Origin: an uncultured Pseudomonadota bacterium
Lineage (GTDB): Bacteria; Myxococcota_A; UBA796; SXON01
NCBI GenBank assembly: GCA_903844155.1
Contig: CAIMSU010000103.1
Location: forward strand, 1 to 64,000
Length of the DNA: 64,000 nucleotides
Reading direction: 5' to 3'
Position 1 is the first letter of the stretch. Every line of letters starts with the position of its first letter. This document shows positions 57,251 to 64,000 of the stretch, piece by piece. A model generated the notes under the pieces. It had not been told where the DNA came from. It ran no database searches and saw only the letters and a program-made list of their open reading frames with translations. The position numbers were made by a program, and so were the translations under genes.

Positions 57251-58006
57251 ATGACCACCCGCCGCGATCTTCTTGTTGGTGCCTCTGCCCTCGTCGCCCT
57301 CGCATCCACCCTCCCCGCGAATGCGGCGGACAAGCCCGCTGCAACAGGCGCAGCCACGCCTGCCAGCGGCGACAAGGCCGCCACCGACAAGCCCGCTGCG
57401 CCGACCGGTCCCTTCACCCTGGCCCCCCTGCCGTTCGCCGATACGGACCTTGTCCCCTACATTTCGCAGAACACCCTGTCGTACCACTACGGGAAGCATC
57501 ACACAGGCTACGTCACGAAGCTCAACGAGCTGTACGTCGGAAACGAGAGCCTCGGCACGACGACAGAGGCGGTCGCGAAGGCAACGTTCGGCGACAAGGA
57601 CAAGAAGCCGCTGTACAACAACGCGGCGCAGGCCTGGAACCACGCGTTCCTGTGGAACAGCATGAAGAAAGGGGGCGGCGGCTTCCCAACCTCGGGCAAG
57701 TTCGCCGACGCGATGAAGGCCGCGTTCACGGACTCGGATGGCTGGAAGAAGGCATTCAAGGAGGCCGCGACGACCCAGTTCGGCAGCGGGTGGGCCTGGC
57801 TCATCGCCAAGGACGGGAAGCTCTCGGTCATGCACACGGCGAACGCCGACAGCCCCCAGTGGACCGGCGAGGGCACCCCGCTGCTCGTGCTCGACGTCTG
57901 GGAACACGCCTACTACCTGGATTACCAGAACAAGCGCCCCGACTATGTGGCCGCGTTTCTGGACCACCTCGCCAACTTCGACTTCGCGGCGAAGAACTTC
58001 GGGTAG
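57251..58006 (+). CDS. Exported Fe/Mn superoxide dismutase
   Basis: 251 residues. The N-terminus TRRDLLVGASALVALASTLPANA is a twin-arginine-type signal, followed by an Ala/Pro/Lys linker of about 25 residues. The SOD domain keeps all four metal ligands: His in YHYGKHH, His in WNHAFLWNSM, and Asp and His in LDVWEHAYYLDYQNKRPDYV. FGSGWAWL is also typical. Tat export implies the metal is loaded in the cytoplasm and the enzyme guards the periplasm or surface against superoxide. It is divergent from dprA (about 137 bases apart). Confidence 0.92.
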   Translation: MTTRRDLLVGASALVALASTLPANAADKPAATGAATPASGDKAATDKPAAPTGPFTLAPLPFADTDLVPYISQNTLSYHYGKHHTGYVTKLNELYVGNESLGTTTEAVAKATFGDKDKKPLYNNAAQAWNHAFLWNSMKKGGGGFPTSGKFADAMKAAFTDSDGWKKAFKEAATTQFGSGWAWLIAKDGKLSVMHTANADSPQWTGEGTPLLVLDVWEHAYYLDYQNKRPDYVAAFLDHLANFDFAAKNFG

Positions 58007-58013
58007 ACCAGGA

Positions 58014-58910
58014 CTACGGTCGGGACGGGACGGCGTCGTCGGGGGGCTTTGCCGCGGTCCGGATGCCGTCCAAAGCGGCGTAGGCCAGCACACCGACCGC
58101 CGATGCGTCGCGCCAGCGGACGGCCCGCGCCACGGCGATCGCGCCAAAAGTCAGCGTGAACGGGAGTAGTCCAGCAAACCCCCGATGCTTGCGGACGTAG
58201 TAGCCGGTCGACCGGAAGCGCCAACGTTCGGCCCGCAACGCATCCTCAACGCGCACCCCGCCCGTCAGAGCGGAGAGATGCACCAGCTCCGCGCGCGGCT
58301 CGAAGATGAGCGTCCATCCTGCCTTTCGCACACGGTGCGAGTAGTCGGTGTCTTCCAGGAGCGCAGTCCCTGAGTAGTGCCGATCAAAGCCGCCAACCTG
58401 GACGACGGCAGCGCGGCGGTAGCTCATGTTCGCACCCTTCAACGATGGGATTTCCATCCTCGCCGTCCCCCAAAGGTTCGTCATCGTCCGCCCGCCTGGG
58501 GAGATGTGGGAGGCGGTAACGGTAGAGTTCGGCCGCACCGAGCGCTCCACGATGCGCCCCGTGACACCGCCAACCGTCGGGTCTGCGTAGACGTCGAGGT
58601 GCGCGTTCAGAAAGTCCGGGTGCAGGAGGATGACGTCGTCGTCCAGAAAAAGGAGGATGTCGGCGGTAGCCCGCGCGATCGCCTCATTGCGCGCGTTCGG
58701 GAGTCCGCGCACAGGGAGATGCGTGTAGTGGAGCCGAGGATCGCGTTGCTCGTCGCAGAAATGCAGGGTGTCGGCGGCCAGTTCGGCGTCCGACTGGTCG
58801 ACTACCCAGACCTCGATGTCCCGTAACGTTTGGGCCAGCACCTGCCGAATGGTGTCATGCAGCAGCTTCCCACGGTTCAACGTCGGGATCAGGACCGAAA
58901 GTGCCGGCAT
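58014..58910 (-). CDS. Family 2 glycosyltransferase
   Basis: 298 residues of the GT-A fold: LSVLIPTLNRGKLLHDTIRQVL (nucleotide-binding start), GLPNARNEAIARATADILLFLDDDVIL (DDD metal motif), and GTALLEDTDYSHRVRKAGW (acceptor-side ED motif). A C-terminal hydrophobic region (GFAGLLPFTLTFGAIAVARAV) may attach it to the membrane. It likely adds a sugar to a surface polysaccharide. The start lies 1 base after the stop of the family 4-type glycosyltransferase gene, so the two are co-transcribed. Confidence 0.88.
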   Translation of the reverse strand: MPALSVLIPTLNRGKLLHDTIRQVLAQTLRDIEVWVVDQSDAELAADTLHFCDEQRDPRLHYTHLPVRGLPNARNEAIARATADILLFLDDDVILLHPDFLNAHLDVYADPTVGGVTGRIVERSVRPNSTVTASHISPGGRTMTNLWGTARMEIPSLKGANMSYRRAAVVQVGGFDRHYSGTALLEDTDYSHRVRKAGWTLIFEPRAELVHLSALTGGVRVEDALRAERWRFRSTGYYVRKHRGFAGLLPFTLTFGAIAVARAVRWRDASAVGVLAYAALDGIRTAAKPPDDAVPSRP

Positions 58911-58911
58911 C

Positions 58912-60126
58912 TCAGCCTTGACCGGCGGGAAGCGCCCGCGCGTAGAGGCCCATCAGTCGGTCCACGCTTCGCGACCACGTGTACGTCTCCTCAACCATCG
59001 CGCGGCCTCGCTGGCGCATGCGCGTGGTGTCCGTCGTCATCGCTCGCCGAAGCGCGGTGCGGAGCGCGAATACGTCCTCGGACGGGACCAGGAGCCCGTT
59101 CTCGCCGTCCTGCAGGTAGACCTCGCGCGCGGCCTCGACGGCGTCGCTCACGATCGCCAGGGCGCCCGCGTACATGGCCTCGAAGATCACGCCGCCCACG
59201 GTCTCTCCGCGGGACGGGAGCACCACGATGTCCGTCTCGAGGAGGAGGGCACAGAGCTCGTGACGCGGGAGCGCGGTGATGACGGCGCGGCCGTGCAGGG
59301 GGGCGGCGAGGGCTCGCACCTCCTCGGCGAACTCGGGGTCGTTGACGGGGCCGGCGATCACGACCGTCCAATCGTCGGCGACCTGGTCCGGTCCCTGCAG
59401 CAGCGGCGTGATCGCGTTGAGCAGGAGATCCGCGCCTTTCTGGCGGGAGAGGCGCGACGGCGCCAGGACGATGTGGCTGGCGCCGAGCCCCAACCGCGCG
59501 CGCACAGCGCTGCCTTCGGATGGGGCGACGTCGAATTCACGGGGATCGACCGCCATGCCGATGTGACATCCCACGTTGGAGAGGCCGAGCCGAGCTTCCA
59601 GGGCGCGCGCAGCGGCGGGCGAATCGGCGATCAGCAGGTTGACGGCTGCGAGCTGGCGTCGCGTAATCGTCTGCCAGTACCGACTGCGGACCCGCTTGTT
59701 CCAGCCGCCGACGCCCGCGAGGATCTCGTCGAGGAATTCGGCCGTGATGTAGTTCTGGGCAACGAGCGGGATCCGCCTCGCCCGCGCATACGGCACGAGA
59801 AGATCCAGATGAATACTCGGAAAACCCACGCAGACCAGCAGGTCCGCGGGCGCAGCGACGTCCGCGATGAACGCCGGCGTGACGGCGTCCTTCTCGTAGG
59901 GGTTGTGGAAGGGGAGGGCAAAGCTCCAACGTCGGTGGACGTGGACGCCGCCCTCGACCGTCGAGCCGACCGCGCCGCGCGACGAGAGGTTCAGGTTGGT
60001 GAAGGGAGTCGTGTGCACATGGACTTCCCACCCGCGCCGCGCCAACTCCTCCGCCTGGTGCTGCAGGATGACCTCGCCGCCGCCGATGCAGGGGGCGTAG
60101 AAGTAGCTGAAGAAGCGGACCGTCAC
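58912..60126 (-). CDS. Family 4-type glycosyltransferase (GT-B fold)
   Basis: 404 residues from a GTG at 60126. FFSYFYAPCIGGGEVILQHQAEELARRGWEVHV is the usual start of family 4 enzymes. The donor-binding C-terminal half has VLAPSRLSRQKGADLLLNAI, VVIAGPVNDPEFAEEV and VVLPSRGETVGGVIFEAMYAGALAIVSD (E-x7-E motif). It acts in the cytoplasm on activated sugars. Together with the adjoining family 2 enzyme and the membrane protein upstream it suggests a small envelope-polysaccharide locus. Confidence 0.88.
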   Translation of the reverse strand: MTVRFFSYFYAPCIGGGEVILQHQAEELARRGWEVHVHTTPFTNLNLSSRGAVGSTVEGGVHVHRRWSFALPFHNPYEKDAVTPAFIADVAAPADLLVCVGFPSIHLDLLVPYARARRIPLVAQNYITAEFLDEILAGVGGWNKRVRSRYWQTITRRQLAAVNLLIADSPAAARALEARLGLSNVGCHIGMAVDPREFDVAPSEGSAVRARLGLGASHIVLAPSRLSRQKGADLLLNAITPLLQGPDQVADDWTVVIAGPVNDPEFAEEVRALAAPLHGRAVITALPRHELCALLLETDIVVLPSRGETVGGVIFEAMYAGALAIVSDAVEAAREVYLQDGENGLLVPSEDVFALRTALRRAMTTDTTRMRQRGRAMVEETYTWSRSVDRLMGLYARALPAGQG

Positions 60127-60138
60127 GGGGTTCGGGTA

Positions 60139-60846
60139 TCAAGGATGCCTCGTCGTCGCATCGCGGCTGGCGACGGGGGTGGCGATGCGACCTTCGTCCC
60201 GAAACCGAAGCCGCGGGACACGCGCGGCGGGACGTGACGCAGCCTCCTCGGTGGCCTCCGTCCGCCACGCCCCGTCTGCGCCGGCCCAGGCAATCAGCTC
60301 GGTAGGGCCGTCCTCTTCCGGCATCCACCGTTCGATCGGCGTGACGACCGAGTCGGGAGCGATCGCCGGGCGGGGGGACAACCCAACAGGGAGGCGCGCA
60401 ACTGCTGGAGCTCGGGTAGCGCGGCCCGGCGTGGGGGTCGGCGTGAACCGCATCGTCCTTCGCTTCCAGCGCATGTGCTCCGCGAGCTCGCCCGCGAGCC
60501 AGGGACCGCGCCAGTCGGCAGGCAGGGCGAGGGCGTTGATCCACGCCTTTTCGAGGAAGCAGACTGCGATCGTCCACGTGAATCCGCCGAGCGCTCCGAA
60601 CGCCGCCGCGATCGGCCCGCACGCAGCGAACCGCGGCTCGTGCGCCAGCACCGCGGCGGCGAACGCGATGGTGCCGACGCCGCACGCGGCGAGCCACATC
60701 GCGACCCCCGCGACCACCACCTTCCCGAGCATCCGGACCACCCTCGGCCGCAGCCTTCCGGCGACGATGACCGCGTCGGAGTCGGCCCCCGGCAGGCTTG
60801 GCGCGAGCAGGAACCAGAGCAACAACACCGGCATCATGACGACCAC
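60139..60846 (-). CDS. Membrane protein with proline-rich cytoplasmic-type tail
   Basis: 235 residues. About three or four hydrophobic segments lie in the first 115 residues (MPVLLLWFLLAPSLPG, VVVAGVAMWLAACGVGTIAFAAAVLA, ACGPIAAAFGALGGFTWTIAV). The rest is polar and Pro/Arg/Thr-rich (TPTPTPGRATRAPAVARLP), probably disordered. It lies 12 bases upstream of the glycosyltransferase pair on the same strand. No family recognised. The start is uncertain within a few codons (GTG 60846 or ATG 60837). Confidence 0.55.
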   Translation of the reverse strand: MVVMMPVLLLWFLLAPSLPGADSDAVIVAGRLRPRVVRMLGKVVVAGVAMWLAACGVGTIAFAAAVLAHEPRFAACGPIAAAFGALGGFTWTIAVCFLEKAWINALALPADWRGPWLAGELAEHMRWKRRTMRFTPTPTPGRATRAPAVARLPVGLSPRPAIAPDSVVTPIERWMPEEDGPTELIAWAGADGAWRTEATEEAASRPAARVPRLRFRDEGRIATPVASRDATTRHP

Positions 60847-60890
60847 CGCGCGGCGCCGAGCAGATAGGAGGCCCCGACCCCGGAGCCCCC

Positions 60891-62306
60891 ATGACCAAAG
60901 CCATCGTCGCCACCGTGTTGTCGGCCCAGACCCAACGACGCGCGCCCCTCGGGCGGTTCGTGGACCTTCTCGCCGGGGCCACGCCGGCCCAGCTTCTGGC
61001 CGTCGTGGACGCCGACCGCGTGGACGCGCTCGCCCGAATCAGCGGCGGCCTCACCCGAGCGCAGGCGCTCCGCGAGCAGCACGCGGCGAGCCTCGGCATC
61101 AACACGGATGACCTCGCGCTGCGTCGGCTCTACCCCGGCCTCGACGCGGGCATCTACGCCTGCTCGCACTCCATGGGGGTGCCCTCCATCGTTGGACCCG
61201 CAGCCGTCCTCCACCAGCTCGCGGAGCTGACCGAGCGCGGCATCGGCGTGTGGGACGACGGCGCCTGGGTCGCGCTGATGGACAGCTACCGGGAGCGGGT
61301 CGCGGCGCTTGTCGGCGGGAACCTCGTCGACGGCGACGTTGCCTGGTTTCCGAACGTCTCCGAAGCGCTCGCGGCGGTGCTCGAAGGCGTTGACGGCGGC
61401 CGACTTGTGTACACGGCCGGGCACTTCACGACGGGTCACTACGTACACCACCAATGGGCACAGAACACCGGCGGCGCGTTGACGGAGGTGCCGGTCAACC
61501 CGGATGGAAGCGTCGAAACAGCGCGGGTCCTGGACGCCCTCACCCCGGACGTCCGCGTGGTCTCGCTCTCCCATGCGCTCTTCGAGTCCGGCTGGCTCCA
61601 GGATCTGCCCGCCCTCGCCGCCGGCGTGCGCGAGCGCTGCCCTGACGCCATGCTGCTCGTCGACGCGTACCAGACCGCTGGCACTGTGCCCATCAACGCC
61701 GCTGCCCTCGGCGACCACGTCCTGGTGACGGCGGGCGGCCACAAGCAGCTCCGCAGCGCGACCGGGGCCGGTTTTCTCTACGTCCCGAATCGCTGGCTTG
61801 GCGGTCCCGGGGCGCTCACCCCCAAGCGCACGGGCTGGTGGGGGCATGCGGCGCCCTTCGCGTTCGAGAAAGGCCCCGTCCGTCGGGCCGAAGACGCCTC
61901 GCGCCTGCGCAGCGGCACCCCGACGGTCACCGGCATGGCCATGCTGCTTGGGGAGCTCGCAGCGGCATCGAGCGTCACCGGTGGCGACCTTGGCCTGGCC
62001 GTCCGCCGTGCCAGGGAGGTCACTCGGGGGCTTGTGGACGTCGCGATGCGCGCCTGTGCCGTTTCGGGGCTGCGGGTGCGCGGGGACTGGACGAGCGAGC
62101 GGCGGGCGGCCTTCGTATGCGTCGAGGTGCGCGACGGGGCGCACGTGGCTGAGGCGCTGGCCGGGGAGGGGATCCACGTGGATTTTCGGCCCGTTTCCGG
62201 CGGGGCGACGGACGGTTGGCTGCGCGTGAGCGGGAACCCGGCCGGCTTCGCCTACGAGATCGAGGCGGTGGTTGCGGCCATCGCCCGGCTGACCCGCGCG
62301 GCGTGA
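60891..62306 (+). CDS. Kynureninase-like PLP enzyme (class V aminotransferase fold)
   Basis: 471 residues. The fold and many stretches follow kynureninase: YACSHSMGVPS, ERVAALVGGNLVDGDVAWFPNVSEAL, VVSLSHALFESGWLQDLPAL, LLVDAYQTAGTVPIN (cofactor Asp) and VLVTAGGHKQLRSATGAGFLYV (Schiff-base Lys in GHKQ). The end, EALAGEGIHVDFRPVSGG...LRVSGNPAGFAYEIE, matches the family. Kynureninase cleaves kynurenine to anthranilate and alanine. No other tryptophan-degradation gene is nearby, so a related beta-lyase or transaminase role is possible. Confidence 0.78.
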   Translation: MTKAIVATVLSAQTQRRAPLGRFVDLLAGATPAQLLAVVDADRVDALARISGGLTRAQALREQHAASLGINTDDLALRRLYPGLDAGIYACSHSMGVPSIVGPAAVLHQLAELTERGIGVWDDGAWVALMDSYRERVAALVGGNLVDGDVAWFPNVSEALAAVLEGVDGGRLVYTAGHFTTGHYVHHQWAQNTGGALTEVPVNPDGSVETARVLDALTPDVRVVSLSHALFESGWLQDLPALAAGVRERCPDAMLLVDAYQTAGTVPINAAALGDHVLVTAGGHKQLRSATGAGFLYVPNRWLGGPGALTPKRTGWWGHAAPFAFEKGPVRRAEDASRLRSGTPTVTGMAMLLGELAAASSVTGGDLGLAVRRAREVTRGLVDVAMRACAVSGLRVRGDWTSERRAAFVCVEVRDGAHVAEALAGEGIHVDFRPVSGGATDGWLRVSGNPAGFAYEIEAVVAAIARLTRAA

Positions 62307-62443
62307 GGGCGAAGGGGAATGAGCAGCGAGGAGGGGAGTGAACGGGGGCATGGGCACCTCGCGCACCCACCAAGCACGCGCCGTGCCTGAGTCCCGACCC
62401 ACGTCCAACGCCGAGTCTTCGAGCGTGACTGACGGACTGACGG

Positions 62444-62496
62444 GGGGTGACGGTTGTCAGTGTCAGACTTCCGTCACCCCTCCGCCACTTCGGCGG
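62444..62496. terminator. Two consecutive stem-loops after the kynureninase-like gene
   Basis: GGGGTGACGG (62444-62453) pairs perfectly with CCGTCACCCC (62471-62480) around a 17-base loop. A second small hairpin, CCGCC-ACTTC-GGCGG, follows at 62482-62496. They lie in the 272-base gap between two plus-strand genes. No U-run follows, so termination is a guess; they could also be a leader structure of the next gene. Confidence 0.4.
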
Positions 62497-62578
62497 GCGT
62501 CAAGGGGGGCAACGAAATTTTCCGACAACGCCCGCGGGTCGTCGCCGCCCGGCTCTGGCCGTCGCAGTAGAAGGGCGG

Positions 62579-64000
62579 ATGCTCCTGCTCCTCGCGCTGC
62601 TCTCCCTGCCCGCGGCCCGCGCCGCCTGCGTCGTCTCCCAGACCAGCGGCTCCGACGGCATCGAATTCGACGTCGATGTCGACGGGACCTGTCCCAACAT
62701 CGCGATCATCGCGGACCGGAACGCGACGGTGCAGGCCTGGACCCGGAGCGGTGGCTTCACGGAGAAGCTGCCGAAGGACCAGATCGTGGCGCACCCGTGG
62801 GGCCTGCCCGCGCTCGGCTGGCGGATCACGGCCCCGCTCCTCGCAAAGGGCGACCGACTCATCACCAAGCTCACCTGGACGAGCCCGTCCAAGGACGCCC
62901 CGCACGTCGACCTGCGCCTGGACGGGAGCGCACCCACGCTCGCCCGCGGGGGAACCGCCCAAAGCACCTGGATATTTGTCGCGTCGCGCCACCCCGAGTG
63001 GGGGTTCACCGACCCGAAATTCGGCCGGTTCGAGCGCAAGACCGATTGGGTTTTCGGGGAGGACGGCGAGGCGGGCTGGCTTGACGGGCTGCGTGCGGAC
63101 GGGGCCGGAGGCTGGTGGCCGGGAGGCGCGGGGACGGTGACGACGACCTCGATCGCAACACCCGCGCCAGCGCTCGGCGAGGTGGCATTGCCGCCTGGCA
63201 GCCTGGCGATGAAGCTTGGGGCCGCGAAAGCGACGATGGCGGCGACACTGCTTGGTGCCGGACAAGCCGTGGCTGACGATGTCATCGCGCGGGTTCCTTC
63301 GGGAGGCTTCGGGGGCATCTGGATCGCCGAGGCACCCGCCGGCGGCCTCTACCGCTGGCGCGTCGAGAGCGCGGGCGGCGTTGGCGTGGTGGCGGACGAC
63401 GTCGCCTTCGTCGCCGGGTTGGACGCCCATTTTCGGGTCGCGAGCCTGAACGAGCCGGCGGTGCCGATGGCGCTGCGGGGCGAGCGCGACCTGGACAAGG
63501 TCCTGCACGCGCTCTGGGACGACGTCCGCGAGCCGCCGAGGGGCTTGCTCGGCGACGCGTCGCACCCGCGCCTGCTCAATCGGGCATGGCACTCCGGCTG
63601 GCTGACGGACGGCGAAAGAGCCCTCGTCCTCCTTCGCTTTCTCGGCCAGGAGCGCATCGCGGCGCGGTGGGTGCTCGCCGGCACCGCCCCCGACCCCTTC
63701 ACCTACTCCGGCTACGACCACCTCCTCGTCGCCGCCCAGCTCCCCGATTCCAACCAGGTGATCTGGCTCGACCCGTCGTGCGCCTCCTGCGCGCTCGGCG
63801 AGATCGACCCCGCCCTCTCCGGCCAGGTCGCCGTCGGTGGCGCCGACCACGCCCCGCTCCTCCCCGGCTCTCTCACCCTCTCAGCCGAAATGCGCATGTC
63901 CGACGCCGGCGATCCGATCGTGTACACCACGGTGACCGCCTCGGGGAATGCCGTTCGCTGGCTGCGAGCACGTGTCCCAGACGGCAACGCCGAGGCGGTC
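62579..64000 (+). CDS. Exported protein with transglutaminase-like/DUF3857-type pattern, partial
   Basis: The frame from ATG 62579 is open for 474 codons to the window end. It is missing from the ORF track because no stop is reached. Signal peptide MLLLLALLSLPAARA, then a beta-rich domain. In the last 150 residues NRAWHSGWLTDGERALVLLRFLGQERIAARWVLAG, YSGYDHLLVAAQLPDSNQVIWLDPSCASCALGEIDPALSGQ resembles the transglutaminase-like domain of DUF3857 proteins. The usual catalytic Cys segment is not obvious, so it may be inactive. The opposite-strand ORF 62474-63850 is its shadow. The 3' end lies outside the window. Confidence 0.7.
   Translation, partial: MLLLLALLSLPAARAACVVSQTSGSDGIEFDVDVDGTCPNIAIIADRNATVQAWTRSGGFTEKLPKDQIVAHPWGLPALGWRITAPLLAKGDRLITKLTWTSPSKDAPHVDLRLDGSAPTLARGGTAQSTWIFVASRHPEWGFTDPKFGRFERKTDWVFGEDGEAGWLDGLRADGAGGWWPGGAGTVTTTSIATPAPALGEVALPPGSLAMKLGAAKATMAATLLGAGQAVADDVIARVPSGGFGGIWIAEAPAGGLYRWRVESAGGVGVVADDVAFVAGLDAHFRVASLNEPAVPMALRGERDLDKVLHALWDDVREPPRGLLGDASHPRLLNRAWHSGWLTDGERALVLLRFLGQERIAARWVLAGTAPDPFTYSGYDHLLVAAQLPDSNQVIWLDPSCASCALGEIDPALSGQVAVGGADHAPLLPGSLTLSAEMRMSDAGDPIVYTTVTASGNAVRWLRARVPDGNAEAV

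Noticed and set aside
62474-63850. 458-residue minus-strand ORF at the right end
   Set aside because: Antisense to the open plus-strand frame 62579-64000, which has a signal peptide and a recognisable domain pattern.

Overview
The window looks like a chromosomal segment of a very GC-rich Myxococcota-like ('deltaproteobacterial') genome, possibly an environmental assembly. The pointers are the split F1Fo operon order (b'-b-delta-alpha-gamma-beta-epsilon without a and c), many small lipoproteins whose lipobox is followed by Asp/Thr/Ser-rich linkers, a MopE-type Asp/Cys repeat protein, and a secreted protease ending in a MYXO-CTERM-like tail. No rRNA, convincing tRNA, CRISPR array, insertion sequence or prophage was seen.

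Layout. 0.2-6.8 kb: exported barrel-like protein, then atpF'-F-H-A-G-D-C. 7.1-13.4 kb (minus strand): compact gene runs with a VOC protein, a truncated CarboxypepD_reg/TonB-plug-like protein, small membrane and lipoproteins, an unknown protein, a GH-A-type glycoside hydrolase-like protein and an RCC1-like lipoprotein. 13.4-15.8 kb: an AAA/DUF4143 ATPase behind an operator-like palindrome, and a membrane-anchored SGNH hydrolase. 16.3-19.5 kb: a three-gene operon of acyl-CoA-dehydrogenase fold, PhnD/SsuA-like and TusA-ferritin-like proteins. 19.6-26.7 kb: a frameshifted lipoprotein, a sulfatase-superfamily lipoprotein, then a five-gene operon of B12-type radical SAM, rubrerythrin-like, GyrB-ATPase/methyltransferase fusion, lipoprotein and diiron protein. 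27-34.6 kb: Uma2, MopE-like, orphan CoxS/CoxM, DNA methyltransferase, MutS2, B3/B4 protein and TrmK. 34.6-39.7 kb: a HIT gene remnant, a frameshifted PilP-like gene, rpsD, DUF309, a HEAT-repeat protein and lipoproteins. 39.9-46.5 kb: a dihydropyrimidinase / semialdehyde dehydrogenase / class III aminotransferase set suited to reductive pyrimidine or beta-alanine catabolism. 46.7-52.9 kb: an exported C39-like protease, a TlpA-like lipoprotein, a VKOR-DsbA-FGE-TlpA four-domain fusion and an FG-GAP protein. 53-64 kb: receiver/TPR-like protein, MFS transporter, DprA, Tat-type Fe/Mn-SOD, two glycosyltransferases, a kynureninase-like enzyme and a transglutaminase-like gene running off the end.

The strongest novelty candidates are four. 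(1) A 38-39 bp palindromic element occurs in three copies; one is inserted in frame in trmK and adds 13 residues, and another sits at the breakpoint of a HIT-like gene remnant. (2) A GyrB/ParE-type ATPase-transducer without TOPRIM is fused to a class I SAM methyltransferase, in an operon with a B12-type radical SAM protein and two ferritin-like proteins. (3) The VKOR-DsbA-FGE-TlpA fusion. (4) The operon of an acyl-CoA-dehydrogenase-like protein, a signal-less PhnD-like protein and a TusA-ferritin fusion.

Limits: all calls come from reading the sequence and the ORF translations; no database search was run. Three genes carry apparent frameshifts or nonsense codons that could be assembly errors.
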